From contig JAATFV010000026.1 in the NCBI GenBank assembly GCA_015655015.1, forward strand, positions 1 through 64,000: 64,000 bases of DNA, read 5' to 3'. The notes under the pieces are model-generated. The model searched no databases. It was not told the DNA's origin and saw nothing but the letters and a program-made list of their open reading frames with translations. Shown in pieces: positions 52,548 to 61,799 of the stretch. Within the stretch, counting starts at the first letter, position 1, and each line of letters opens with the position of its first letter. The DNA comes from Chitinophagales bacterium. GTDB lineage: Bacteria; Bacteroidota; Bacteroidia; Chitinophagales; Chitinophagaceae. The position numbers and the translations under genes are program-made.

Positions 52548-53546
52548 TTGAAACTACCTCAACTATTATCCCAGTTCTTATACCAGACCAGGAAACTGGA
52601 TTTACCCGGAATCGGCAGTTTTGTGATGGACCCGGCCGCTGTGATCCCGGATGAATTGGATAAGAACGGGCAAAACGTTGCCGTAGGGATCAGCTTTAAA
52701 AATACGGTGATCGTAAACCCCGACGACGGGCTGGTCACCTTCATCAAGGAGCACACCGGCAAAATGAAGCCGCTGGCAGCGGCCGACCTGGATTTTTTCC
52801 TGACGTCCGGCAAGCAATTGCTCAATATCGGCAAACCTTTTTACCTGGAAGGGATCGGCACCCTGATGCAGAACAAGGAAGGCAGGCTGGATTTCGTCCC
52901 CGGGGAATACAGCACGGCCCGGCTGCAGGATCCGGCCACAGAGAAAAAGGAGCGGGAGGAAAAGAAGAAGACACCCACGCACTATGATGAGCCCCCCCGG
53001 GAGTATGCCCCAAGGACAAATACGGTCCGGCAGGCCCTCCTGCTGATAGGTCTTATCGGCGGCCTGGCAGCCATTGGATGGGGAGGGTATTATCTGTATA
53101 AGCGCAATACCTTCGTGGAGCCAAGCGCTGAAAATAAGCCTGTTGCCGAAAATCCCCCTCCTGTTATTCAGGATACTGCCACCCATGCTCCTTTAGACAG
53201 CGCCCAAGCTCCCGGAGCGAAGGATGTGGTGACAGCCAAACCTGCCGATACGCCTGCTCCGCCATTGACGACAGCCCCTCCAAAAGCCGGATCTGCCGAA
53301 GTTCCGGTAGTCGTTCCCCCCGGAACCGATCTGTATAAATTCGTTATCCTGGAAACGACGAAAAAAGGCAGGGCGCTGCGGAGATACAACCAGCTACTGG
53401 GCTATCAGCTGAATATAAAAATGGACCAGAAGGATTCGTCGTATTTCAAGCTTTATTTCCCCATTGCCGCAGCAGTCAGGGATACGACCCATATTAAGGA
53501 TTCCCTGGTGGATATCTATGCCGCCCATGTCACCATTGAACATTAG
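52548..53546 (+). CDS. HU-CCDC81/SPOR-type envelope protein
   Basis: A 332-residue protein. The N-terminal 125 residues resemble the HU-CCDC81 domain of Bacteroidota (LSQFLYQTRKLDLPGIGSFV, VSFKNTVI-like strand, FLTSGKQLLNIGKPFYLEGI). A charged stretch leads to one transmembrane helix (about 165-185), a Pro/Ala linker, and a C-terminal SPOR-like segment (YKFVILETTKKGRALRRYNQ). Such proteins place a possible nucleic-acid or protein-binding domain in the cytoplasm and a peptidoglycan-binding SPOR domain in the periplasm, which suggests a link between envelope and division. Function is inferred. Confidence 0.78.
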   Translation: MKLPQLLSQFLYQTRKLDLPGIGSFVMDPAAVIPDELDKNGQNVAVGISFKNTVIVNPDDGLVTFIKEHTGKMKPLAAADLDFFLTSGKQLLNIGKPFYLEGIGTLMQNKEGRLDFVPGEYSTARLQDPATEKKEREEKKKTPTHYDEPPREYAPRTNTVRQALLLIGLIGGLAAIGWGGYYLYKRNTFVEPSAENKPVAENPPPVIQDTATHAPLDSAQAPGAKDVVTAKPADTPAPPLTTAPPKAGSAEVPVVVPPGTDLYKFVILETTKKGRALRRYNQLLGYQLNIKMDQKDSSYFKLYFPIAAAVRDTTHIKDSLVDIYAAHVTIEH

Positions 53547-53563
53547 AGCTACAAATTACTTAT

Positions 53564-54067
53564 ATGCGACCCAACGCAGCCTATTGGATAGAAAAGCTGA
53601 ATCTAACCCAACACGTTGAAGGAGGGGCTTTCCGGGAAGTCTATCGCTCCTCTCTTACGCTCTCCCGCCAGTCCCTGCCCGTCTTTTTCCAGGGCGACCG
53701 GAATGCGGCCACCAGCATCTACTTCCTGCTGGAGAAAGGTGAATTTTCGGCTTTTCACCGGATTGCCTCGGATGAATGCTGGCATTTTTACTTTGGAGAT
53801 CCGCTGCTGATCTATGAGATCGGGCATACCGGCGGCCTGACGGTGCATCGCCTGGGCAATGACCCGGAGAAAGGAGCGGCTTTTCATGCCATGATCCGTG
53901 CAGGAAGCTGGTTTGCCTCCGTACCGGCCGAAGAAAGCGAGTATGCGCTCGCAGGCTGCACGGTATCGCCGGGTTTTGATTTTGCCGAGTTCGAGCTGGC
54001 CGACAGGGAAACCCTGGCTCAGCAATACCCGGAGCATGGGGAGCTGATCAGGAAGCTGACGCGGTGA
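53564..54067 (+). CDS. Cupin, DUF985 family
   Basis: A 167-residue cupin. The motif pattern is that of DUF985: YWIEKLNLTQHVEGGAFREVY at the start, AATSIYFLLEKGEFSAFHRI, WHFYFGDPL, and GSWFASVPA with GCTVSPGFDFAEFELAD. The family forms a small beta-barrel that may bind a metal or sugar; its activity is unknown. It starts 18 bp after the SPOR-type gene and is probably co-transcribed with it. Confidence 0.9.
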   Translation: MRPNAAYWIEKLNLTQHVEGGAFREVYRSSLTLSRQSLPVFFQGDRNAATSIYFLLEKGEFSAFHRIASDECWHFYFGDPLLIYEIGHTGGLTVHRLGNDPEKGAAFHAMIRAGSWFASVPAEESEYALAGCTVSPGFDFAEFELADRETLAQQYPEHGELIRKLTR

Positions 54068-54117
54068 GAATGTCGCTAAATAAGAGAAGTGTAAGCTAAG
54101 AAAGATTAAAAACACAT

Positions 54118-54125
54118 TAACTTTG
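54118..54125 (+). promoter_or_regulatory. -7 element almost touching the msrC start
   Basis: TAACTTTG is an exact TAnnTTTG match, ending 4 bp before the ATG at 54130. Transcription would start at or next to the A of the ATG, which suggests a leaderless mRNA. Confidence 0.55.
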
Positions 54126-54129
54126 CCGA

Positions 54130-54612
54130 ATGTCTGAAGATTTGCACATTGCCGCCGGCAGCAAGACCGAGCGTTATGCTTCTCTCCTACCCCAGATCAG
54201 GGCCCTGACAGAAGGCGAAACAGATGGAGTGGCCAACCTGGCGAATATCGCAGCTGCCCTGAAGGAGCAGTTTGGCTGGCTTTGGGTAGGATTTTACCTG
54301 GTAAAAAACAATGAGCTGGTAGTAGGGCCTTTTCAGGGGCCTGTTGCCTGTACCCGTATCCGTAAAGGAAGAGGGGTATGCGGCACGAGCTGGGAGAAAG
54401 CGGAGACGTTGATCGTTCCTGATGTGGAGGCTTTCCCCGGACATATAACCTGCAGCAGCCTGTCCCGGTCGGAGATCGTCGTTCCTGTTTTTCACAAAGG
54501 GGAAGTTGTCGGTGTGCTGGATGCCGATAGTGTGGAATTGAACGATTTTGATACGGAAGATCAACGTTGGCTGGAGGAAATAGTGAAAGGGATACCGGGA
54601 ATTAATAATTGA
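54130..54612 (+). CDS. msrC: Free methionine-(R)-sulfoxide reductase (GAF-type)
   Basis: A 160-residue GAF-domain enzyme. The three conserved cysteines are Cys74 (GPVACTRI), Cys84 (GRGVCGTSW) and Cys108 (HITCSS), with WVGFYLVK and IVVPVFHKGEVVGVLDADS typical of fRMsr. It reduces free Met-R-sulfoxide, using thioredoxin. Together with lipoprotein MsrA at 16 kb it shows that the organism repairs both protein-bound and free Met oxides. The next gene begins 44 bp downstream. Confidence 0.93.
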   Translation: MSEDLHIAAGSKTERYASLLPQIRALTEGETDGVANLANIAAALKEQFGWLWVGFYLVKNNELVVGPFQGPVACTRIRKGRGVCGTSWEKAETLIVPDVEAFPGHITCSSLSRSEIVVPVFHKGEVVGVLDADSVELNDFDTEDQRWLEEIVKGIPGINN

Positions 54613-54656
54613 GCGGTAACGTATCTATAAAAACTGAAAAACACCCATTTAATATT

Positions 54657-55565
54657 ATGACGAAGAATTTTGTTAGCGCTGGCCTTGGAATATTATTTTT
54701 TGCGTTTACCGCCTGCGGATCCGGCGGAGATTCGGGGAAAGCTGCGGCGGCTGCCTCAAAGGATACCACGATGAAGTCACCTGCCGATGTTACGGTCCCG
54801 ACAACTCCCGGTGCGGCGGACACAGCCAATGTTCCGGCGAATTTCTCCGGAAAGGTGCCTCCGCCTGCTGTCATACTGGGCCGTAAGCAGGTGCCCGTTC
54901 TTTGTTATCACCAGATCCGGGATTGGAAGCCTACGGATTCCAGGATGGCGAAGGATTATATCATGCCGCCCGCCAACCTGCGCGAGCAGCTCAAAATGTT
55001 GCATGACAGCGGTTATCACAGCATCCTGCCCGATCAGCTCTATGCATACCTTACGAATGGCGCCGCTCTTCCCGACAAACCGATCATGCTCACTTTCGAT
55101 GACACCGATGAGGATCAGTATACGGTCGCGTATCCAGAAATGAAGAAATATGGCTTCAAAGGGGTGTTCTTTATAATGACGGTATCGCTGGGCAGATTGC
55201 CCCACTATATGAGCAAGGACCAGGTGAAAGAATTATACAATGCCGGCAATGTGATCGGCAGCCATACCTGGGATCACCACAATGTGAAGAAATACCAGGG
55301 GCAGGATTGGGCGATACAGATCGACAAGCCTACCAAACAGCTGGAGGCTATTACCGGAACGCCTATTCGTTATTTTGCCTATCCTTTCGGTCTGTGGAAC
55401 CGCGAGGCGCTCCCGGAGCTGAGAAAGAGAGGGTTTATCGGCGCCTTTCAGCTGGCTGATAAAATGGATCCCACTGATCCGCTGCTGACCATTCGCCGGA
55501 TCATTGTTGCCGGGGGGTGGAATCTGAAGACCTTCGATAATGCGATACTCCACGATTTCAAATAA
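54657..55565 (+). CDS. Polysaccharide deacetylase lipoprotein (NodB domain)
   Basis: A 302-residue lipoprotein from the ATG at 54657, with a short signal and lipobox FAFTAC, then a Gly/Ala/Pro linker. The NodB domain shows CYHQIRDW, LTFDDTDEDQY (catalytic and metal Asp), GSHTWDHHNV (metal His) and YFAYPFGLWN. It removes acetyl groups from cell-surface or peptidoglycan amino sugars. The frame is open from 54609, overlapping msrC, but the lipoprotein start is clearly better. It ends at a shared terminator. Confidence 0.92.
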   Translation: MTKNFVSAGLGILFFAFTACGSGGDSGKAAAAASKDTTMKSPADVTVPTTPGAADTANVPANFSGKVPPPAVILGRKQVPVLCYHQIRDWKPTDSRMAKDYIMPPANLREQLKMLHDSGYHSILPDQLYAYLTNGAALPDKPIMLTFDDTDEDQYTVAYPEMKKYGFKGVFFIMTVSLGRLPHYMSKDQVKELYNAGNVIGSHTWDHHNVKKYQGQDWAIQIDKPTKQLEAITGTPIRYFAYPFGLWNREALPELRKRGFIGAFQLADKMDPTDPLLTIRRIIVAGGWNLKTFDNAILHDFK

Positions 55566-55571
55566 GTTTTT

Positions 55572-55608
55572 AAATAAAAATGGTCAGCCAGCGTGGCCAT
55601 TTTTATTT
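55572..55608. terminator. Bidirectional terminator between convergent genes
   Basis: AAATAAAAATGG (55572-55583) and CCATTTTTATTT (55597-55608) form a 12-bp stem with T-rich sequence on both strands. It separates the deacetylase gene (plus) from the GH1 gene (minus). Confidence 0.9.
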
Positions 55609-55620
55609 TCTTTTTACTCT

Positions 55621-56979
55621 TCATTTCCCGCTCAGCCAGTCCCGGAACCAGTAGCCGGAGTTTTTGATCGTGCGCAGCTGGGTATTAAAGTCAACATGGA
55701 TCAGACCAAAGCGGGCCCGGTAACCTTCGGCCCACTCGAAGTTATCCATCAGGGTCCAGGCGAAATAACCTTTTATATTGACGCCTTCCTTTTTTGCTTT
55801 TAACACGGCCAGCAGGTATTGCTGAAAATAATCGATTCGTTCCTGGTCGTTAACGGAGCCATTAATAAGCTCATCCTTATAAGCGGCCCCGCTCTCGCTG
55901 ATGATAATTTCTTTTACGCCCCCATATAACCAGAAGCGTTTGATCAGGCGGTAAAAGCTATCCGGGTTGATCTCCCAGCCCATGGCGGTATGGGGTACCT
56001 TTCGCACCGAGGCTTTTACTTCGGAAGCCTGGACGATCGGGATAAGGGAGTTATGCCGGACCACGATGGGGAAATAGTTCTGAATGCCGATAAAGTCAAA
56101 ATTGAATGCCATTCTTTCCGTATACTTCCAGCTTTTATTATGTAATTCGAGGCGTTCCAGGAATTTAAAATCCTCACGGGGGTAGCCTCTCCCCAGGGCC
56201 GGCTCGATAAACAGCCTGTTCAGAAGGATATCCAGCCTTTTGGCTGCCTGCAGGTCTTCGGGGGAATCGGTGTAGGGGATGACTTCCGAGCAGGAGAAGC
56301 TGGTGCCGATATGAGCGTCTTTTACCAGGGTACGGAGGATACGGCCTCCTTCGGCCTGGGCCAGGGTAGCATGGAATATAGCGGGGAGGAAATTGGAAAG
56401 TCCCATCCTGCCCGGGGCGTGTTTGCCCAACATATAACCCAGGCTGGTAAAGCCAAAAGGTTCGTTGAGCACGATCCAGTTCTTTACTTTATCCCCATAT
56501 TCTTCCGCGCAAAGGGTGGCGTAACGGGTAAACCATTTCAGCATGAGGTGGCTCGTCCATCCTCCTTCTTTTTCCAGGGCCGCCGGCAGATCCCAATGGT
56601 AGAGCGTCACATAGGGGGTGAGACCCAGCTTGAGGCATTCATCGATCACCCGGTGATAAAAGGCGATGCCTTCTTTATTGACCCGGCCTATGCCTTCCGG
56701 CAGGATACGGGACCAGGAGATGGAGAAGCGGAATACGTTGAAACCGAGGGCTTTTGTCAGCAGGAGATCGTCCTTATAGCGGTGGTAGAAATCACAGGCG
56801 ATGGCGGGTTTGCCGGCGCCCTTGATCTTTCCCTGGCGGCGGGAGAAGGTGTCCCAGATGGACAAACCTCTTCCGTAGCTGTTGTAGGCCCCTTCATTTT
56901 GTGCGGCTGCCATCGCCACTCCCCAGGAAAAATCATCTCCGAATTCTTTGGCTATCAATTTATGCAGCTGAGCTATCAC
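55621..56979 (-). CDS. GH1 family beta-glucosidase
   Basis: A 452-residue glycoside hydrolase family 1 enzyme. Acid/base Glu173 is in VLNEPFGF, nucleophile Glu362 in IIISESGAAY; FRFSISWSRILPEG and YHWDLPAAL are conserved. No signal peptide, so it is cytoplasmic. It cuts beta-glucosides or related disaccharides. The aglycone-site motif QNEGA replaces the common QIEGA, which may change specificity. It is convergent with the deacetylase and is followed upstream by miaA on the same strand. Confidence 0.95.
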   Translation of the reverse strand: MIAQLHKLIAKEFGDDFSWGVAMAAAQNEGAYNSYGRGLSIWDTFSRRQGKIKGAGKPAIACDFYHRYKDDLLLTKALGFNVFRFSISWSRILPEGIGRVNKEGIAFYHRVIDECLKLGLTPYVTLYHWDLPAALEKEGGWTSHLMLKWFTRYATLCAEEYGDKVKNWIVLNEPFGFTSLGYMLGKHAPGRMGLSNFLPAIFHATLAQAEGGRILRTLVKDAHIGTSFSCSEVIPYTDSPEDLQAAKRLDILLNRLFIEPALGRGYPREDFKFLERLELHNKSWKYTERMAFNFDFIGIQNYFPIVVRHNSLIPIVQASEVKASVRKVPHTAMGWEINPDSFYRLIKRFWLYGGVKEIIISESGAAYKDELINGSVNDQERIDYFQQYLLAVLKAKKEGVNIKGYFAWTLMDNFEWAEGYRARFGLIHVDFNTQLRTIKNSGYWFRDWLSGK

Positions 56980-57091
56980 CAGGCGGAATATTTAAGTCGC
57001 AAATTTTGGACGAAAGTATGTTACGGCAATATTATGATTGGGTTATTTTTTTCAAAGGGGCGGGTTTGGAGCGGGGGGAGGATAATAAGGC

Positions 57092-58012
57092 TCATGGATG
57101 CGGGGCGATAAACCGGAGGGGGTCCTGCCCGAATTCGCCGGCGTCGATCCAGCGGATGGAGGGGTCTTTGCGGAACCAGGTCATTTGCCGCTTGGCATAA
57201 TGACGGGTATTTATTTTGATCTTTTCAATGGCTTCGTCGAGGGAGGAAAGGCCATCCAGGTAGTCGAAAAGTTCGCGGTAACCTACGGTCTGGAGAGCGT
57301 TTTCCTTTTTGTACGGGAGGAGGCCTTTTACCTCTTCCAGCAGGCCCTGTTCCATCATCTGGTCTACCCGGTCGTGGATTCGTTGATGTAATTGTTCTTT
57401 GGGCAGATGCAGGCCGATCTTTTCTATCCGGAAGGGGCGTTGTTTCTTTCCCTGGCGGCGGAAGGAGAGGATGGAGCGCCCTGTGGACCGTTGTACCTCT
57501 AATGCCCGCATCAGTCTTTGCGGATTGTGTATTTCTCCTGCTGCATAGAAAGCCGGGTCAGCGATCTTTATCTCCTGCTGCAGCCAGTCTATTCCGGAGG
57601 TCTCATATTCTGCCTGGATCCGCTCGCGGATGTTGGGGAGGGTGGCGGGGATCTCGTCCAGGCCTTCGGTGAATGCGCGGATGTAGAGGCCGGTGCCTCC
57701 GACCATGATGGCAGTGGGCTCTTCGGGGGTGGCTTGTTTGCGGAAGATCTCTTCCGTCCATTGAAGGGCCAGCTCTTCAAAGAGTGCGGCATTGACGTCC
57801 TGGAAAATGGAATGGGAGCTGATGAAATAGTGATGGACAGCCCGGAGTTCCCCCGGTGAGGGCTTGGCGACGCCGATATTCAATTCTGTAAAACACTGGC
57901 GGGAATCGGCAGAGATGATATCCGTGCGCAGATTTTGAGCCAGGCGGATGGCTGCCGCTGTCTTGCCTACGGCAGTTGGCCCCACGATGACTATGACGGT
58001 TGGCTGATTCAA
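57092..58012 (-). CDS. miaA: tRNA dimethylallyltransferase MiaA
   Basis: A 306-residue enzyme with P-loop VGPTAVGKTAAAI (residues about 11-23), then SADSRQCFTELNIG, VGGTGLYIRAFTEG, and NPQRLMRALEV and RQMTWFRKD near the C-terminus. It adds the dimethylallyl group to A37 of tRNAs that read UNN codons. It follows the pRiA4b ORF-3-like gene by 20 bp on the same strand, so the two are co-transcribed. Confidence 0.96.
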   Translation of the reverse strand: MNQPTVIVIVGPTAVGKTAAAIRLAQNLRTDIISADSRQCFTELNIGVAKPSPGELRAVHHYFISSHSIFQDVNAALFEELALQWTEEIFRKQATPEEPTAIMVGGTGLYIRAFTEGLDEIPATLPNIRERIQAEYETSGIDWLQQEIKIADPAFYAAGEIHNPQRLMRALEVQRSTGRSILSFRRQGKKQRPFRIEKIGLHLPKEQLHQRIHDRVDQMMEQGLLEEVKGLLPYKKENALQTVGYRELFDYLDGLSSLDEAIEKIKINTRHYAKRQMTWFRKDPSIRWIDAGEFGQDPLRFIAPHP

Positions 58013-58032
58013 GTTCGTTGGCTTGCGGCCGG

Positions 58033-58617
58033 CTATTCTTCTGCGGCCGGCTCTTCGCCTTCTTCTTCCGCTTCTTCATCGCTGGTCTCTTCGGCTGCAG
58101 CATCTGTGCCGTCCTGTTCTTTTACATTAAAACCTTCCGTAACTTTTGTAAGGTCATATTTTTCTTCTATCTCGGTCAGCTTATCGCCTACCAGGCCTTT
58201 CGTGCCGTATTGAGATGGCGGGATGCCCTCTGATTTGACAACGGCGGGATAGTCCAGCTTACTATTCTCTTCTTTTGATACATTGATCAATTCGACAAGA
58301 AAACCCCAGTTACGCACGAAGTCGTAGGTGTACATGAATTTTTGATTCGGGTCGCGGATCTCGGATCCGATGGTAGTGGTTTCCATCATCAAAGGCTCGA
58401 CCTTATACGTTTTTTCGTACTTGTCCAATGAGATCTCTCTTCCCCTTTGCCAGTTATCGTTACTGCGATAGAAAGTGGCCTGATGCTTACTGTCAAATTC
58501 ATAAGCTTTCAGGATCACCTGATGCAGCTGCAAAAAAGTCTGGGTATGTTTGATTACTACATCCCTGTAAATGCTATCATCTTCCTCAAAATAAATCCTG
58601 AATTTCAATATTGCCAT
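58033..58617 (-). CDS. Plasmid pRiA4b ORF-3-like family protein
   Basis: A 194-residue protein from the ATG at 58617 (a GTG at 58626 is also in frame). The core has the pRiA4b ORF-3 pattern: FRIYFEEDDSIYRDVVIKHT, FLQLHQVILKAYEFDSKHQA, FMYTYDFVRNWGFLVELI. The last 30 residues are an acidic Glu/Ala tail. The family occurs both on mobile elements and, as here, as a chromosomal gene upstream of miaA in Bacteroidota; function unknown. The leader carries direct repeats (58621-58662). Confidence 0.88.
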   Translation of the reverse strand: MAILKFRIYFEEDDSIYRDVVIKHTQTFLQLHQVILKAYEFDSKHQATFYRSNDNWQRGREISLDKYEKTYKVEPLMMETTTIGSEIRDPNQKFMYTYDFVRNWGFLVELINVSKEENSKLDYPAVVKSEGIPPSQYGTKGLVGDKLTEIEEKYDLTKVTEGFNVKEQDGTDAAAEETSDEEAEEEGEEPAAEE

Positions 58618-58620
58618 AAT

Positions 58621-58662
58621 AGACACGAATTAACGCTAATCGGGACACAAATTAACACGAAA
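58621..58662. repeat. Direct repeats in the leader of the pRiA4b-like gene
   Basis: GACACGAATTAACGC (58622-58636) and GACACAAATTAACAC (about 58646-58660) are near-identical 15-mers 24 bp apart. AATTAACACGAA-type sequences are often seen as dispersed intergenic repeats. Confidence 0.6.
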
Positions 58663-58675
58663 TATCGGAATTATG

Positions 58676-60094
58676 CTATTTAACGGCTGTCAAATTCAAT
58701 TCCGCCGCTTTTTTCATCATAAAATCCTGAGCCGCATCCACATTATTTTCGATCACTCCGTCCAGGATCGCTTCGCGGATAGCGGTCTTAAGATCGCCAA
58801 CTATTTTGCCGGGGGGTAATCCGAATTTTTCCATGATCATTTCCCCGGTGATGGGTGGCTGCCAGTTGCGTACGCGATCTTTTTCCTCTACTTCTTTCAG
58901 CCGCACCCGTACCATTTCAAAATTCTCCAGGTAACGCCGGACCTTTTGTTTGTTCTTCGAGGTGATGTCAGCTTCGCAGAGCATCATCAGGGCCTCGATA
59001 TCGTCTCCGGCGTCGAAGATCAGCCGCCGCAGGGCCGAGTCGGTGATGTTCTCTTTCGTTAGGCTGATAGGACGCAAATGATATTCCACCAGCTTGCGGA
59101 CGAAACGCATTTTCTCATTTTGCGGCAGCTTGAGCCGGGCAAAGATCCTGGGCACCATTCTGCCGCCTATCACTTCATGGCCGTGGAAAGTCCAGCCATG
59201 GTCTTTTTCAAAACGTTTGGTCGCTGGCTTGCCAATATCATGCAGGATGGCCGCCCAACGCAGCCAGAGGTCATCGGTATTCCGGCTGATATTGTCCAGG
59301 ACCTGCAATGTATGGTAAAAATTATCCTTATGCCCCATTCCATCGATATATTCTGCTCCTATCAGGTCGACCATCTGGGGAAAGATGATGGACAGCAGGC
59401 CGCTCTTGTACAAAAGATCGAACCCTATGGAGGGTTTGGGGCTGAGTATGATCTTATTCAGCTCGTCTGTGATCCGTTCCTGTGAAATGATCGAAATGCG
59501 ATCGGCATCGGTTTTGATGGCCTGGAAAGTGGGTTCGGCGATGGTGAAATCGAGCTGGGTGGCAAACCGTATGGCCCGCATCATGCGCAGGGGGTCGTCA
59601 CTGAAGGTTTGCAAGGGGTCCAGCGGTGTACGGATTACACGAAGCTCCAGGTCCTGCAAGCCGTTGAAGGGGTCGATGAGCCGGCCATAGTCATCTGCAT
59701 TGAGGCTGATGGCCATTGCGTTGATGGTGAAATCACGACGAAGCTGATCGTCTTCCACCGTGCCCGGCAATACGGCCGGGTTACGGGAGTCGGGGCTGTA
59801 GCTTTCTTTCCGCGCGCCGACAAATTCTATTTCCCAATCGCCCAGCTTGATCTGCGCGGTCCCGAAGTTCTTAAAGAAGGATACGGAAGGCCTGGGATGG
59901 AATTTATCCGCCACTTTACCTGCCAGCTCAATCCCATCTCCCACACATACGATGTCTGCGTCTTTGGTGGAACGGCCGATGAGCCGGTCGCGGACAAATC
60001 CCCCGATCAAAAAGCAGGGGGCATCCAGCTCTGCGGCTGCCTGAGCAATCTTCCGGAATACGAGCAACTCTTTATCTGTACACTTGATATCCAT
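58676..60094 (-). CDS. CCA-adding enzyme / tRNA nucleotidyltransferase with HD domain
   Basis: A 472-residue class II nucleotidyltransferase. The head has [20 protein letters not shown] (catalytic DxD), [20 protein letters not shown] and [12 protein letters not shown]; residues about 240-370 form an HD domain ([24 protein letters not shown]). It adds or repairs the 3' CCA of tRNA; poly(A) polymerase activity is a family alternative. A TAAATTTG promoter element overlaps the end of the upstream glycosyltransferase gene. Confidence 0.93.
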   Translation of the reverse strand: MDIKCTDKELLVFRKIAQAAAELDAPCFLIGGFVRDRLIGRSTKDADIVCVGDGIELAGKVADKFHPRPSVSFFKNFGTAQIKLGDWEIEFVGARKESYSPDSRNPAVLPGTVEDDQLRRDFTINAMAISLNADDYGRLIDPFNGLQDLELRVIRTPLDPLQTFSDDPLRMMRAIRFATQLDFTIAEPTFQAIKTDADRISIISQERITDELNKIILSPKPSIGFDLLYKSGLLSIIFPQMVDLIGAEYIDGMGHKDNFYHTLQVLDNISRNTDDLWLRWAAILHDIGKPATKRFEKDHGWTFHGHEVIGGRMVPRIFARLKLPQNEKMRFVRKLVEYHLRPISLTKENITDSALRRLIFDAGDDIEALMMLCEADITSKNKQKVRRYLENFEMVRVRLKEVEEKDRVRNWQPPITGEMIMEKFGLPPGKIVGDLKTAIREAILDGVIENNVDAAQDFMMKKAAELNLTAVK

Positions 60095-60105
60095 AATACG
60101 AAGGG

Positions 60106-60113
60106 CAAATTTA
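60106..60113 (-). promoter_or_regulatory. -7 element of the CCA-enzyme gene
   Basis: The minus strand reads TAAATTTG, an exact TAnnTTTG match, ending 11 bp before the ATG at 60094; it overlaps the stop of the upstream gene. The transcript would have a leader of only a few nucleotides. Confidence 0.5.
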
Positions 60114-61151
60114 TAAAGTTTGCAGGAGTTGGTCGTCCTCTATTTTATAGGCGCATTTAAAATGTCCCCTGGGGCAGGCTTTGTATCCATGCAGCCCGCA
60201 GGGGCGGCAGTCAAGGGGCTCTTTTATTTCCACAATGAACTTTTTATCCGAAAGGGGGCCAAAGCCAAAGGAAGGGATCGTCGAGCAATAAACGGCTGTT
60301 ACCGGTGCATTGACGGCTGAGGCAAAATGCATGGGGGCCGAGTCATTCACGTAGTTCATGACGGCATCTTTCATCAGTGCAGCCGATTGAAGGAAGGAGA
60401 GCTGGCCGCTGAGTATCGTTATGCCCGGGCGGGTTGCCTTCGTGCTGATCTCTTCGCAGAGGCTGCTATCGGAAGGAGCGCCGAGCAGGTAAATCTTATA
60501 AGAAGCAGGGACCTTATTGATAAAACCGGTCCATTTGTCTTTGGGGTATTGTTTGGTGAACCAGACGGAGGCGGGACTGATGGTGATATAGGGCGATGAC
60601 TTGTACTCCCCTACCCTGTTGTAGTCCTGCTGCGAGGGATAAAGGCGGGGGCGGGCGGGTGCAGCGTCGGTGAAATCGCGGATCAGCTCCTGGTTGCGCT
60701 CTATTTCATGCCGTGGAACAGGATGACCGGGAGTGACGGATGCGGCAGTGATGCCGGGTCCGATGGATGCAGGTACGCTGACGACATGGGGTATCCTTTT
60801 GGAGAAGAAGCGGCTCAGGGGGTTCTTATCGAAGCCGATGGTCTCTTTTGCTCCTGAAAAAACCGTCAGCAAGCCGGTAGCGGCAAAGCGCTGCACGTTG
60901 ATCACCTTATCGTATTTTTTATGGCGGATCTTTAATCCCATTTTCCATAAATTGCGGAGCTTGCCTTCTTTTTTATCCCATACGAGGACTTCGTGCAGGA
61001 ACGGATGCGCGGCGAGCAGGGCTTCATTGCCTTTTCGCACCAGGAAATCTATTTGCGCTTCGGGTAAGTGCCCGTGTAATTTTTCAAGGATACCCGTTGC
61101 CAATACCACGTCACCTATAAACGCTGTTTGTATGACCAGGAATTTTTGCAC
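60111..61151 (-). CDS. Glycosyltransferase family 9 (heptosyltransferase-like)
   Basis: A 346-residue GT9 protein with a GTG start (61151). The motifs [28 protein letters not shown], and [17 protein letters not shown] fit the two Rossmann lobes of heptosyltransferases; [22 protein letters not shown] is the conserved donor-site region. It transfers heptose or a related sugar to lipopolysaccharide-type core. Four Cys near the C-terminus ([19 protein letters not shown]) are unusual and could bind zinc, though similar clusters occur in this subgroup. The start lies inside an exact palindrome (61146-61158). Confidence 0.9.
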   Translation of the reverse strand: MQKFLVIQTAFIGDVVLATGILEKLHGHLPEAQIDFLVRKGNEALLAAHPFLHEVLVWDKKEGKLRNLWKMGLKIRHKKYDKVINVQRFAATGLLTVFSGAKETIGFDKNPLSRFFSKRIPHVVSVPASIGPGITAASVTPGHPVPRHEIERNQELIRDFTDAAPARPRLYPSQQDYNRVGEYKSSPYITISPASVWFTKQYPKDKWTGFINKVPASYKIYLLGAPSDSSLCEEISTKATRPGITILSGQLSFLQSAALMKDAVMNYVNDSAPMHFASAVNAPVTAVYCSTIPSFGFGPLSDKKFIVEIKEPLDCRPCGLHGYKACPRGHFKCAYKIEDDQLLQTL

Positions 61152-61158
61152 GGTGCAA
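61146..61158. promoter_or_regulatory. Palindrome over the GT9 start codon
   Basis: TTGCAC-g-GTGCAA is an exact 6-bp inverted repeat centred on 61152, so it includes the GTG start codon (61149-61151). It could be an operator or a hairpin that lowers translation. Confidence 0.4.
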
Positions 61159-61202
61159 TTTACACTTAAATGCTGAACCGGCGAAAGGAGTTCGCGCTCC
61201 GC

Positions 61203-61793
61203 TTATGGCCGGATGACGGTGACCGATCCGTCCCTGTTCCATTTCACGATGGCAGAGGGTTCGCGGGGGGAAAGGTCGTTTTGCCTGTACTGTACGATCG
61301 TATCTACTCCTTTTTTAATCTGATCATCGACCTGTTGGAAAAAAGCCGGTGCCGGATGGGTGGAAATATTTGCGGAAGTGGATACGATGGGCTTGCGGAA
61401 CCTTTTAATAAGATGTCTGCAAAAAGGATCTTTTGTTAACCGGATGGCTACCGTGCCGTCGGACCCGGTGAGGTTGTCGGCCAATCCGACCGGGCTTTCA
61501 TAGATGACTGTAGTAGGTTTTTGTACGGTATGGAGGAAGTCGAATACCCGAAGATCGGGTTGGCTGGTATACTTCAGCACATCGCGTTCGTCCGCCATGA
61601 GAACGATCAGGCTTTTTGTCTCCGCCCGCTGCTTGAGCGCAAAGATCTTTTTTACGGCAATTGGGTTGGTGGCGTCACACCCTATTCCCCAGATGGTGTC
61701 GGTGGGATAGAGGATCAATCCACCTGCCTGTAGTGTAACGAGACAATTCTCTATGTCGCTGAGAAAATCCGGGGTGTCGTTGTGTCCTTCCAT
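61203..61793 (-). CDS. tsaC: L-threonylcarbamoyladenylate synthase (Sua5/YrdC/YciO)
   Basis: A 196-residue enzyme from the ATG at 61793. It shows the YrdC fold pattern: GGLILYPTDTIWGIGCDATN, KRAETKSLIVLM-like KQRAETKSLIVLM, GTVAIRLTKDPFCRHL and KPIVSTSANIS. It makes threonylcarbamoyl-AMP for the t6A37 modification of tRNA. The frame stays open to 61886, adding Arg/Pro-rich repeats (FSQRKYLRFPGQ, FSRKENTF), but this comes from tandem repeat DNA and is probably not translated. No Sua5 C-terminal domain is present. Confidence 0.92.
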   Translation of the reverse strand: MEGHNDTPDFLSDIENCLVTLQAGGLILYPTDTIWGIGCDATNPIAVKKIFALKQRAETKSLIVLMADERDVLKYTSQPDLRVFDFLHTVQKPTTVIYESPVGLADNLTGSDGTVAIRLTKDPFCRHLIKRFRKPIVSTSANISTHPAPAFFQQVDDQIKKGVDTIVQYRQNDLSPREPSAIVKWNRDGSVTVIRP

Positions 61794-61799
61794 TGACAC

